Positions 1 to 5,684 of a DNA stretch of 5,684 nt are shown in pieces. Source of the stretch: Parachlamydiales bacterium (GTDB taxonomy: Bacteria; Chlamydiota; Chlamydiia; Chlamydiales; SM23-39). The stretch is taken from assembly GCA_020058465.1 (NCBI GenBank), contig JAGVDZ010000068.1:1-5684 (forward strand), given 5' to 3'. The first letter of the stretch is position 1; the number at the start of each line of letters is the position of its first letter. The position numbers were made by a program, and so were the translations under genes. A model generated the notes under the pieces. The model had not been told where the DNA came from and did not search any database. It saw only the letters and a list, made by a program, of their open reading frames with translations.

Positions 1-657
1 AAAGAGCTCGGCACACTGACAGCTGCGATCTCCCACGAAATCAAAAACTCCTTGGGAGGGATCCGAGGGATGGCTTCCCTTCTCCATCGAGACCTTCAAG
101 ATCTCCCCCACCTACAACAGATGGCACAATCCATTCTCGAGGGAACCCTTTCGCTAGAAAGGCTGTTGACAACCGTTCTCCAATACAGTCGCCCCCTCCG
201 TCTCGAGCTGCACTCGAAAGATCTCGCCTCATTCTTGCGTAAACTGATCTTGTTTGTGCAAGCCGACCCTTCGTTCCCTCCATCTGTGAACATCGTACAA
301 CATATTCCCAGAACGCCTCTTTTACTTCCTATCGATGAAACATGCCTCCGTTCTGCTCTTTTAAACTTGATTTTCAATGCTCTACAAGCCATGCCTCAGG
401 GGGGAGTCTTGACTTTGGCTTTGTTTCAACAAGATCGGTGGGCCAACATTGAAGTGAATGATACGGGGGTTGGGATTGAAGAGGCCGATTGGCCTCACCT
501 ATTTTCTCCATTTTTCACAAAAAAACGACATGGCAATGGACTTGGCCTTGCAGAGGCTCGAAAAATTGTCGAGGCCCACTTTGGAACACTGCAACTCCAA
601 CGATCCGCCCCAGGGCATGGATCTACCTTCCATATTATGCTGCCGACGAAACGTTAG
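1..657 (+). CDS. Sensor histidine kinase, C-terminal part (5' end outside window), AtoS/NtrB-like
   Basis: The frame is open from base 1, so the gene starts upstream of the window; 218 codons are visible. Numbering from the first codon, the dimerisation/phosphoacceptor (HisKA) motif AAISHEIKNSLGG carries the probable phosphorylated His at residue 12. The ATPase domain follows: N box LLNLIFNALQAM (Asn126), G1 box DTGVGIE (154-160), F box SPFFTKK and G2 box GNGLGLA (178-184), ending in GSTFHIMLP. All catalytic boxes are present, so this half should be an active autokinase. The sensory half, and any membrane segments or PAS/GAF domains, lie outside the window. The SHEIKN box and the NtrC-type regulator starting 2-11 nt downstream fit the NtrB/AtoS class, which phosphorylates sigma-54 activators. 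The signal it senses cannot be inferred. An in-frame TTG at 52 is internal to the HisKA motif and is not a real start. Confidence 0.93.
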   Translation, partial: KELGTLTAAISHEIKNSLGGIRGMASLLHRDLQDLPHLQQMAQSILEGTLSLERLLTTVLQYSRPLRLELHSKDLASFLRKLILFVQADPSFPPSVNIVQHIPRTPLLLPIDETCLRSALLNLIFNALQAMPQGGVLTLALFQQDRWANIEVNDTGVGIEEADWPHLFSPFFTKKRHGNGLGLAEARKIVEAHFGTLQLQRSAPGHGSTFHIMLPTKR

Positions 658-659
658 GG
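656..659 (+). promoter_or_regulatory. Ribosome binding site deciding the response-regulator start
   Basis: AGGG overlaps the kinase stop codon TAG (655-657) and sits 9 nt before ATG 669, but directly against ATG 660. The spacing favours 669. The overlap with the kinase stop implies that ribosomes finishing the kinase can re-initiate on the regulator. Confidence 0.55.
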
Positions 660-668
660 ATGGTTCGT

Positions 669-2024
669 ATGATTGAAAAAGTGTTGATTGCCGATGACGA
701 ACCTCTCATGAGGCAGTTGGCTGAGGAACTCTTAGGTCGCTTTCAGATTGAAAGCATTTCTGTCGAAGATGGCAGAGAAGCTATCTCCTGGATCGACAAA
801 GAGCCCTTTGATCTTATCATCAGCGATATTAAGATGCCTTATCGATCAGGGCTCGATGTCTTAGAGCATGCCAAGAGGATACAACCGAGATCTTTGGTCA
901 TTCTCGCCACTGCCTTTGGTAGTATTGAGTCAGCAGTCGAGGCGATGAAAGCAGGCGCCTTTGACTACCTAGTGAAACCTTTTTCCTTAGAGTCTTTTGA
1001 GGCAACCTTAGAGAGAGCGAAACAACAAATCAAGCTGATCAAAGAACATTGGTTTTTCCAAGAAAAGCAGGCGGCATCGCTCGGGGTCCAGCTGACAACC
1101 AACAATCTCCAAATGAAACAGCTCTTTCAAAAGCTGCCGACGATTGCCCGTTCACAAGCCAGTGTTTTTATCACGGGAGAATCTGGAACGGGTAAAGAGG
1201 TCATCGCAGGGGCGCTGCACCAACTTTCAAATCGGGCCACAGCTCCTTTTGTAAAAATCAACTGTGCCGCCATCCCCGAATCGCTCCTTGAATCAGAACT
1301 CTTCGGCCATGAGAAAGGGGCTTTCACCGGTGCGTTTCAAAAAAAACTAGGCCGTTTTGAGCTCGCAGATGGGGGTACTTGCCTTCTCGATGAAGTGACT
1401 GAAATTCCTTTGAGCCTACAACCAAAACTATTGAGGGCCATCCAAGAGCAGGAATTCGAGAGAGTTGGCTCTACGAGAGCCATCAAAGTTCATATCCGAT
1501 TTATCGCAACCTCTAATCGAGCGATGCAAGAGGCCATGGACGTCAAAGCCTTTCGAGAAGACCTCTTCTATCGGCTGAACGTCGTCCCCATCCACCTCCC
1601 TCCTTTGAGAGAGAGACAAGAGGACATCCTCCCTTTAGCTTACTTTTTTCTACGTAAGTTTTGCCTAGAAAATCATAAGTCCATCAAAACCATTTCCTCC
1701 CAAGCCCAAGAAAAGCTTCTTCGCTATGCATGGCCTGGGAATGTACGAGAACTGGCCAATATCTTGGAAAGAAGCGTTGTCCTATCAGAAGAGCTGGAAA
1801 TTTCTTCCGAAGATCTCCTCCTAGACCTGCCTCACCTAAGTGCTATACCCCCCCTTTCAAAAGCAGATTTCTTAGGACGTTCCCTCAGAGAGGTGGAAAA
1901 AGAAGTGATCTTAGAGACGTTGAAGATGCACCACGATAATCGAACCAAAACAGCCACGACACTTGGGATCAGCATCCGCACCTTACGTAACAAACTCCAA
2001 GAATTTCATTTGTCTGAGGAATGA
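669..2024 (+). CDS. Sigma-54-dependent response regulator, NtrC/AtoC family
   Basis: This 451-residue protein has the usual length and order for an NtrC-type activator. The receiver domain (about 1-120) has the acidic pocket D9/D10, phospho-acceptor D53 (SDIKMP), T81 and K103 (VKPF). The AAA+ domain (about 140-370) has Walker A GESGTGKE (170-177), the sigma-54 contact loop GAFTGA (217-222), Walker B LLDE (D241/E242), sensor I FIATSNR and the arginine-finger region FREDLFYRLN. The C terminus (about 405-451) is a Fis-type helix-turn-helix (NRTKTATTLGISIRTLRNKL). Phosphorylated by the upstream kinase, it should oligomerise, bind upstream sites and use ATP hydrolysis to open RNA polymerase-sigma-54 promoters. 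ATG 669 is chosen because AGGG (656-659) lies 9 nt upstream. ATG 660, three codons earlier, is possible but abuts that AGGG. The longer open frame from 489 overlaps the kinase and is not used. Chlamydial orthologues are often named AtoC or CtcC; I cannot assign a symbol from one sequence. Confidence 0.95.
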   Translation: MIEKVLIADDEPLMRQLAEELLGRFQIESISVEDGREAISWIDKEPFDLIISDIKMPYRSGLDVLEHAKRIQPRSLVILATAFGSIESAVEAMKAGAFDYLVKPFSLESFEATLERAKQQIKLIKEHWFFQEKQAASLGVQLTTNNLQMKQLFQKLPTIARSQASVFITGESGTGKEVIAGALHQLSNRATAPFVKINCAAIPESLLESELFGHEKGAFTGAFQKKLGRFELADGGTCLLDEVTEIPLSLQPKLLRAIQEQEFERVGSTRAIKVHIRFIATSNRAMQEAMDVKAFREDLFYRLNVVPIHLPPLRERQEDILPLAYFFLRKFCLENHKSIKTISSQAQEKLLRYAWPGNVRELANILERSVVLSEELEISSEDLLLDLPHLSAIPPLSKADFLGRSLREVEKEVILETLKMHHDNRTKTATTLGISIRTLRNKLQEFHLSEE

Positions 2025-2045
2025 TACCATTCAGGAGAAATGAAT
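2025..2045. other. Convergent intergenic gap with no recognisable intrinsic terminator
   Basis: Only 21 nt separate the stop codons of the two opposing blocks. The A/T-rich stretch contains a perfect 10-nt palindrome, ATGAATTCAT (2040-2049). It has no loop and no flanking T tract, so it does not look like a Rho-independent terminator for either strand. Transcription from each side may run into the other block or end by a Rho-dependent route. Confidence 0.6.
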
Positions 2046-2759
2046 TCATAAATTTAACAAGAAGGTAGCAAATTTTTGTGTCTGGCCTGATACAACAGTC
2101 CAATCCATCTTCTCAAACTCTATGATCACATGGTGTTGATCTCGCCACCGTTTTTCAGTAGAACCCACAGTTTGATAACCGCCAATCCATGTACGCATCT
2201 GCTCCTCATAATCTCTCTGGACATCGTCTTTATCTCTATCAGAGAGCATTGCCAAACACAACGAGTCCTTAGATAAAATCTCCTCGATCTCCTTGTCGGT
2301 CAAAGGAACCGCCATCTTTTTCATCACGCCCTTGGCCAACCGATTCATCTTGCTCACTCTTTGTTTCATAATGGGGTGTGCCATCTGCTTTTTTTGATAA
2401 AGACAAACTGCAAGACGTAGCGCTTCTCTAAAGATCGAGACATTGAGATCTTCTTTGCTTCTTTGACTGCAGAAGTGATCTAATGGAGCATCTAGCTCTT
2501 CAAGGGATTGCGTCGCCGTCGACACAACAGTCCACTTTCTCCAAGGGGCCTTACATATCAATATTCCCCCAAAAGCTTCAAGAGCCCCTACCATTCGGAG
2601 CCTAATCTCCGAGACTTGGATCATAGCTTGAACCAAGCTCTCAGCTTTTGTTGGCATCACTTTATAGACGAGCTGACCTTCGCTATCCAAGAAGAGGGTG
2701 ACGTGGACGTCTGGATTGCCCGACGGTACAGAAGAATTTGGTCGTACAGGAGTAGCCAT
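2046..2759 (-). CDS. Hypothetical protein, last gene of the minus-strand cluster
   Basis: I do not recognise this family. From ATG 2759 it is 237 residues, with no signal peptide or membrane segment, so probably cytoplasmic. Residues about 1-17 look disordered. About 18-34 (HVTLFLDSEGQLVYKV) reads as a beta hairpin. A helical region follows from about 38, and a basic, Met/Lys-rich helical stretch near the middle (YQKKQMAHPIMKQRVSKMNRLAKGVMKK) leads to an acidic LTDKEIEEIL segment. The C terminus is mixed, with several Trp. ATG 2759 is preceded by AGGTAGGG with 4 nt between it and the ATG, but this start overlaps the upstream DUF115 gene by 103 nt. The alternative is ATG 2657 (203 residues), where the DUF115 stop and this start share one base (TGATG) but no good ribosome binding site is near. 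I favour the longer form because residues 18-34 look like ordered protein. Position and overlap suggest it works with the DUF115 protein, for example as a partner or adaptor; that is inference. Confidence 0.75.
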   Translation of the reverse strand: MATPVRPNSSVPSGNPDVHVTLFLDSEGQLVYKVMPTKAESLVQAMIQVSEIRLRMVGALEAFGGILICKAPWRKWTVVSTATQSLEELDAPLDHFCSQRSKEDLNVSIFREALRLAVCLYQKKQMAHPIMKQRVSKMNRLAKGVMKKMAVPLTDKEIEEILSKDSLCLAMLSDRDKDDVQRDYEEQMRTWIGGYQTVGSTEKRWRDQHHVIIEFEKMDWTVVSGQTQKFATFLLNL

Positions 2760-4327
2760 ACATCCCTACCTGTTGCTTGGGCTTGCCAAGTTCTATCGTA
2801 AAACAACATTTGAAAGATAGGATCCTCTTCAAGTTCGATTTCAGCCAAGATCAAAGACCCCGATTTCTTACCCACCATCACCTCAAGATGCGCCTCGATC
2901 CGATCAATCCCCTCTTGAAGCTCTCGATACTTTGTCGCTAGCACGGCTTGAGTCTCATCAGACATCCAAGTCCTATCGACCCAAGAGGCGATCTCTTGAC
3001 GCAATGACCTGCTCGGTAAATGGGGGGTTTTCAAAGTTGCCTCTTGAAGAGAGCATGGTGGAATGGCTTGTATTACAAGCCCTTGTTCACTTAACGTGAA
3101 AATTTGTCCTCGGTGCAACGTACGGGCCCATTGGTCATAAGCCCTTGCCTCCATCAGCCATCGGTTTGCTGTGTAAAGATCTTGACCCGATCGATCATAG
3201 ACCTTAACAAGTCGATCCGCAGCGCTCAGAGACTGCTTAATTGTCACTTCTGTTCCAGAAGCCACCGCCCCTTGGGCATAATGTTTGCCTTGAACATACG
3301 CCAAATCAACGCCTGCTAGAATTAGGGGAGAACAGCCCAAAAGATGGGCCCAAGAAAGGCAAAGCGCCGTCACAGACATCGACCCTTCTTCAAGAACGCT
3401 CCCCAACAATGGCTCATTCATCCCCAAGGCTTCCGATAGCCAAAAGTCCCACATGCCCCCCACTCCCGAATGCATAAACCCAAAGGGGCCACTGACAGTC
3501 TGGAAGCAAGCGGGAAAAAGGCGAGTCGCGTAGAGAAAGGGGACCTCAAAGCCTGTGTAATGCTTGAGTCGTCGGTATTCCTCGAGATTGGGGTCGACAG
3601 CTACTCCAAAATGGGGCCAAATGCCATGACGACTTAAGACAGGCAAAGCCGATCCCCCTGTGATCACAAGAGCCGACGCCGGCGAGGCCGCAAGCTCTCG
3701 AATCCAAGGAAGGGCCTCTTCCAACGAGGGGCCGGCTCCGCAGATAACAGCAGGGACGCCTCGGAATGCGTCCTTCCATCGATTGGCATAAAAAGAAGTG
3801 GGTAAGATCGAAATGGTGTCTAGAAATTGCTGAAACAACTGGTGTCCCTGAAGGCGATCTTGTAATAAAGCGTGGGACAGTGCAGTTGCCTCCAAAAGCT
3901 GCTGTCTTATGGCTTTGTACTCAGAGTCTCGATAGGAGAGGAGAGCTACCACCTCCAACCTGTCTCGAGGTCTCATCTTGGCCCATCGATGAATGGCACC
4001 CTCTTTGAGCACTTCAATCGTAAAAAGAAGGTCCTTGGAAAGAAGCCCTCTCACCTGAAGCTGCTCTAAAAAAGGGACGACCTTGCCCAAGTGAGACTCT
4101 ACCAACACCAGAAGACGACTTGGTTTGGCTTTTTTCCACACAATCAGACGCTCGAGCGTCGAAAAGCCAGGTAACCCCCAAATGTAGAGAAGGTCAACTT
4201 CATCATCTAAGGAGTCTAAACAAGACTCTTCTAACTCCTCAAAGTTCGGTGTCTTGTCCGCAGGCTCTGACAGGATAGGAAAAAATAAAGAGGGGATTTG
4301 TTCTTGGATCCAATCAAGAACTGACAT
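2657..4327 (-). CDS. DUF115/MptE-like domain protein with extra N-terminal region
   Basis: This is a 556-residue soluble protein with no signal peptide or membrane helix. The DUF115 (MptE-like, PF01973 type) core spans roughly residues 190-355. It shows VPAVICGAGPSLEEA (about 192-205, a glycine-rich nucleotide-binding-like loop), ALVITGGSALPVL (about 219-231), GVAVDPN (241-247) and GCSPLILAGVDLAY (331-344). The first 190 residues are acidic near the start and then mostly helical, with a segment LLYIWGLPGFSTLERLIVWKKAKPSRLLVLVESH resembling the N-terminal region of Maf-type DUF115 proteins. The C-terminal 200 residues are helical and end in a Ser-rich tail (TSTSPSSWIAKVSSSIK). Archaeal MptE is a pterin pyrophosphokinase, while bacterial Maf relatives glycosylate flagellin; the long architecture fits Maf-like proteins better, but substrate and reaction are unproven. 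The start at 4327 is chosen for its GGAGAGG 7 nt upstream; an ATG six codons earlier (4345) adds only MGRGLK. It overlaps the MORN gene by 14 nt. Confidence 0.88.
   Translation of the reverse strand: MSVLDWIQEQIPSLFFPILSEPADKTPNFEELEESCLDSLDDEVDLLYIWGLPGFSTLERLIVWKKAKPSRLLVLVESHLGKVVPFLEQLQVRGLLSKDLLFTIEVLKEGAIHRWAKMRPRDRLEVVALLSYRDSEYKAIRQQLLEATALSHALLQDRLQGHQLFQQFLDTISILPTSFYANRWKDAFRGVPAVICGAGPSLEEALPWIRELAASPASALVITGGSALPVLSRHGIWPHFGVAVDPNLEEYRRLKHYTGFEVPFLYATRLFPACFQTVSGPFGFMHSGVGGMWDFWLSEALGMNEPLLGSVLEEGSMSVTALCLSWAHLLGCSPLILAGVDLAYVQGKHYAQGAVASGTEVTIKQSLSAADRLVKVYDRSGQDLYTANRWLMEARAYDQWARTLHRGQIFTLSEQGLVIQAIPPCSLQEATLKTPHLPSRSLRQEIASWVDRTWMSDETQAVLATKYRELQEGIDRIEAHLEVMVGKKSGSLILAEIELEEDPIFQMLFYDRTWQAQATGRDVWLLLYDQILLYRRAIQTSTSPSSWIAKVSSSIK
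2764..2771 (-). promoter_or_regulatory. Candidate ribosome binding site for the upstream start of the 237-residue hypothetical protein
   Basis: On the minus strand, AGGTAGGG is followed by ATGT and then the ATG at 2759. The distance to the start is 4 nt from the GGG and 9 nt from the first AGG. It lies within the coding sequence of the upstream DUF115 gene. No comparable purine-rich site is well placed before the alternative ATG at 2657; the nearest, GAAGG, is about 18 nt away. Confidence 0.45.
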
Positions 4328-4691
4328 CTTCAATCCTCTCCCCATCTTGGTCCCACCTCACCACGGAAAGAAGTTGTCCATGATCGTACACTACCTCTTC
4401 AATCTTTCGACCCGATCGATCCCATCTCTCGTGCAACCCGACTGGAACCCCACAACGATAGCTCCCCCGATCGGTCATAATCCCCTCTTCCGTAAAAAAC
4501 AGTTCAACCTCTTCTCGGAGTCCCTCCACAAAAAAAGACCTGCGCTTTAAAACACCGTTGGGCCAATAGAGAAGGCTTTCCCCCTGCAAACGTCCTTGCT
4601 CCCACCCGATGGAAGAACGGATCCGTCGATCAGGGTAGCGGAAGATCAACCTCCCATCCTCAGTTTCAACTTGACTTGGATCCCAGTACAC
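4314..4691 (-). CDS. MORN-variant repeat protein (YwqK-like)
   Basis: This 125-residue protein consists almost wholly of MORN-variant repeats (PF07661-like). Glycines closing each unit fall at residues 33, 57, 81 and 105, an exact 24-residue period. Typical units are RLQGESLLYWPNGVLKRRSF (34-53) and VPVGLHERWDRSGRKIEEVV (82-101), giving the usual G-x-x-x-x-[YW]-x-x-x-G-x pattern of a beta-hairpin stack. A fifth unit is cut short at the C terminus. Such repeats are often annotated as 'toxin-antitoxin system YwqK family antitoxin', but no toxin is recognisable beside it, so that label is not supported here; a binding or scaffold role is more cautious. The start is GTG 4691, the first possible start after an in-frame stop, with AAGAG about 7 nt upstream. 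It overlaps the preceding DUF115 gene by 26 nt and the following one by 14 nt, so all three are probably translated from one mRNA. There is no signal peptide. Confidence 0.85.
   Translation of the reverse strand: MYWDPSQVETEDGRLIFRYPDRRIRSSIGWEQGRLQGESLLYWPNGVLKRRSFFVEGLREEVELFFTEEGIMTDRGSYRCGVPVGLHERWDRSGRKIEEVVYDHGQLLSVVRWDQDGERIEDVSS
4335..4341 (-). promoter_or_regulatory. Ribosome binding site deciding the start of the large DUF115 gene
   Basis: On the minus strand, GGAGAGG stands 7 nt before ATG 4327, a near-ideal spacing, and favours that start over ATG 4345. The site lies inside the last codons of the MORN-repeat gene, which is consistent with coupled translation. Confidence 0.6.
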
Positions 4692-5684
4692 CCTGCATCT
4701 CTTTCAACATCTCTTCTCGAAAGATGTGGTGGTGCACCTCTAGTTTCTCCTCTTCCGGAAAGGGGTGCCCATCAAAATGAACCTCCCTATCAAAAATCGG
4801 CTTCCAAAGCTGCCACATCGGCTCCACCCACAAAGATTCGAGCTTTTCATCCTCTCGGCCTGCACAAAAAACACCCCATCTGGCTTGCCAATCTTTCTGT
4901 AAGTGCTTTCCCCCCTCTTCAGGAAGACTTCGGACGACGTCCAACAATTTGACATCGAGCCCCTGGATCTCTTCAAAGTGTAGATCTGAGCCTTCGATCT
5001 CCTGCACCCCCTCTAAGTGGACACCCTCCCCTCTAACGTGATAAAAGGTCACCTGAGAATAGTCCCGAATCAGCTTTTCCATCCAAGCCTTAGCCAACAA
5101 CCACTCATTGGGTTCTTGGGTAGAGCTCTGTTTGCCCTGCCAGTACTTCGTCCCTTGAGGATAACTTAAATCACAACCAGCCAAAATAATCGGATTGCAC
5201 CCCATCGTCAAAGCAACATCCAACTGCATCTCCATCACCGTCCATCCAAAATGCCGGAATAACGACGACCCTCCCATGTAATTCAAGAGGGAGAAATGAG
5301 AGTCAGGGACCAAAATGCGAAGAGCCCCCTTGGGAAGGGACCTACGATGCGTCCGGAGTTGGAATAAAAAGGGGAGATCAGGCCGCCGAAGACGAATCGG
5401 CTCATTCGGATCCAAAGCTGCCCCTAGGTGAATGTCCCGCTCCAGAAGCTCGGAGGCCTTCCCCCCCGCTAGAACCAAGGCACCCCGTCTGAGCTGTTGT
5501 AAGTAAGGGGCAATCTTAGACAAGGATGGGCCAGCTCCACACACAATAGCAGGGGTATTTTGAAAAGTCTTCTCTAACAACTCCACCCGTCGGAAAGGGT
5601 AGCCTAGATGGTACATCGCATGAGCCAACCTTGAAATGCCTCGATCGGCCCCATCATAAAAAAGACCTCGCACTTCTCGGTAAG
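4666..5684 (-). CDS. DUF115/MptE-like domain protein, 5' end outside window
   Basis: The frame is open to the right edge and enters with the codons YREV before a GTG at 5673, so the gene almost certainly starts outside the window. A start at GTG 5673 would give 335 residues but would begin within a conserved-looking segment (RGLFYDGADRGISRLAHAMYHLGYPF). Numbering from that GTG, DUF115 motifs are TPAIVCGAGPSLSK (40-53), ALVLAGGKASELL (65-77), GAALDPN (84-90) and GCNPIILAGCDLSYPQG (158-174). The same motifs in the same order occur in the larger DUF115 protein two genes downstream, so the two are paralogues. The C-terminal region (about 215-335) is acidic and lacks recognisable motifs. No signal peptide or membrane segment is visible. 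It is the upstream member of the minus-strand cluster seen here; the promoter lies outside the window. A run of seven G (5461-5467) encodes part of the AGG motif. Enzymatic role is unknown; a pterin kinase or Maf-like glycosyltransferase activity is possible from family membership only. Confidence 0.87.
   Translation of the reverse strand, partial: YREVRGLFYDGADRGISRLAHAMYHLGYPFRRVELLEKTFQNTPAIVCGAGPSLSKIAPYLQQLRRGALVLAGGKASELLERDIHLGAALDPNEPIRLRRPDLPFLFQLRTHRRSLPKGALRILVPDSHFSLLNYMGGSSLFRHFGWTVMEMQLDVALTMGCNPIILAGCDLSYPQGTKYWQGKQSSTQEPNEWLLAKAWMEKLIRDYSQVTFYHVRGEGVHLEGVQEIEGSDLHFEEIQGLDVKLLDVVRSLPEEGGKHLQKDWQARWGVFCAGREDEKLESLWVEPMWQLWKPIFDREVHFDGHPFPEEEKLEVHHHIFREEMLKEMQGVLGSKSS

Noticed and set aside
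96..392. Minus-strand open frames opposite the histidine kinase (also 41-283)
   Set aside because: They are shadows of the kinase frame: Arg/Ser/Cys-rich with no recognisable motif.
489..668. N-terminal extension of the response regulator upstream of 669
   Set aside because: It overlaps the kinase ATP-binding domain in another frame, its translation is Trp/Lys/Arg-rich with no receiver-domain similarity, and the receiver fold begins properly at MIEKVLIADDEP.
1339..1346. Run of eight A directly after the GAFTGA codons, considered as a frameshift site
   Set aside because: The regulator continues in the same frame with all downstream motifs intact. No alternative-frame product of interest or stimulatory hairpin is evident.
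2040..2049. Perfect palindrome ATGAATTCAT as a terminator or operator
   Set aside because: It is only 10 nt, has no loop or T tract, is common in A/T-rich gaps, and lies downstream of both blocks instead of at a promoter.
3994..4008. Sigma-54-like motif TGGCAC-N5-TTGA on the + strand
   Set aside because: The -12 element lacks the conserved GC (TTGA instead of TTGC). It lies inside the large DUF115 gene on the opposite strand, with no gene downstream for it to drive.
4314..4691. Toxin-antitoxin module based on the MORN-variant/YwqK annotation
   Set aside because: No toxin-like gene is adjacent. Both neighbours are DUF115 proteins, and the repeat alone does not imply antitoxin function.
4596..4952. 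Plus-strand open frame opposite the DUF115 and MORN genes (likewise others at 2508-2801, 3104-3477, 3766-4069 and 4254-4550)
   Set aside because: These are antisense to well-supported genes with clear domain motifs; their translations are Pro/Ser-rich and lack any family signature.

Overview
The window carries six protein-coding genes in two convergent blocks and almost no non-coding DNA. Base composition is near balanced. The gene set (an AtoS/AtoC-type sigma-54 two-component pair beside DUF115/MptE-like and MORN-variant proteins) resembles what I recall of environmental, amoeba-associated Chlamydiota. That is a low-confidence inference; other Gram-negative lineages, including deltaproteobacteria, also carry such genes. 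No rRNA, tRNA, mobile element, CRISPR array or convincing intrinsic terminator is visible.

The left block (1-2024, + strand) is a two-component system. It holds the 3' part of a sensor histidine kinase (phosphoacceptor His, N, G1, F and G2 boxes all present). Directly after it comes a complete NtrC-family response regulator with a receiver domain, a sigma-54 AAA+ domain with an intact GAFTGA loop, and a Fis-type helix-turn-helix. The kinase stop and the regulator start are only 2-11 nt apart, so the two are almost certainly cotranscribed and are cognate partners.

The right block (2046-5684, - strand) is a tight four-gene unit whose first gene runs off the right edge. In transcription order it contains a DUF115/MptE-like protein (partial), a small MORN-variant repeat protein with an exact 24-residue period, a larger DUF115/MptE-like protein with an extra N-terminal region of about 190 residues, and an unrecognised protein of up to 237 residues. 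Every neighbouring pair overlaps, by 26, 14 and either 103 or 1 nt. This suggests translational coupling and joint function. DUF115 proteins include archaeal MptE (6-hydroxymethyl-dihydropterin pyrophosphokinase) and the Maf flagellin glycosyltransferases of epsilonproteobacteria. Neither activity can be assigned here from sequence alone.

The two blocks meet tail to tail across 21 nt at 2025-2045. The most interesting point is the DUF115-MORN-DUF115-unknown cassette, followed by the long out-of-frame overlap at 2657-2759.
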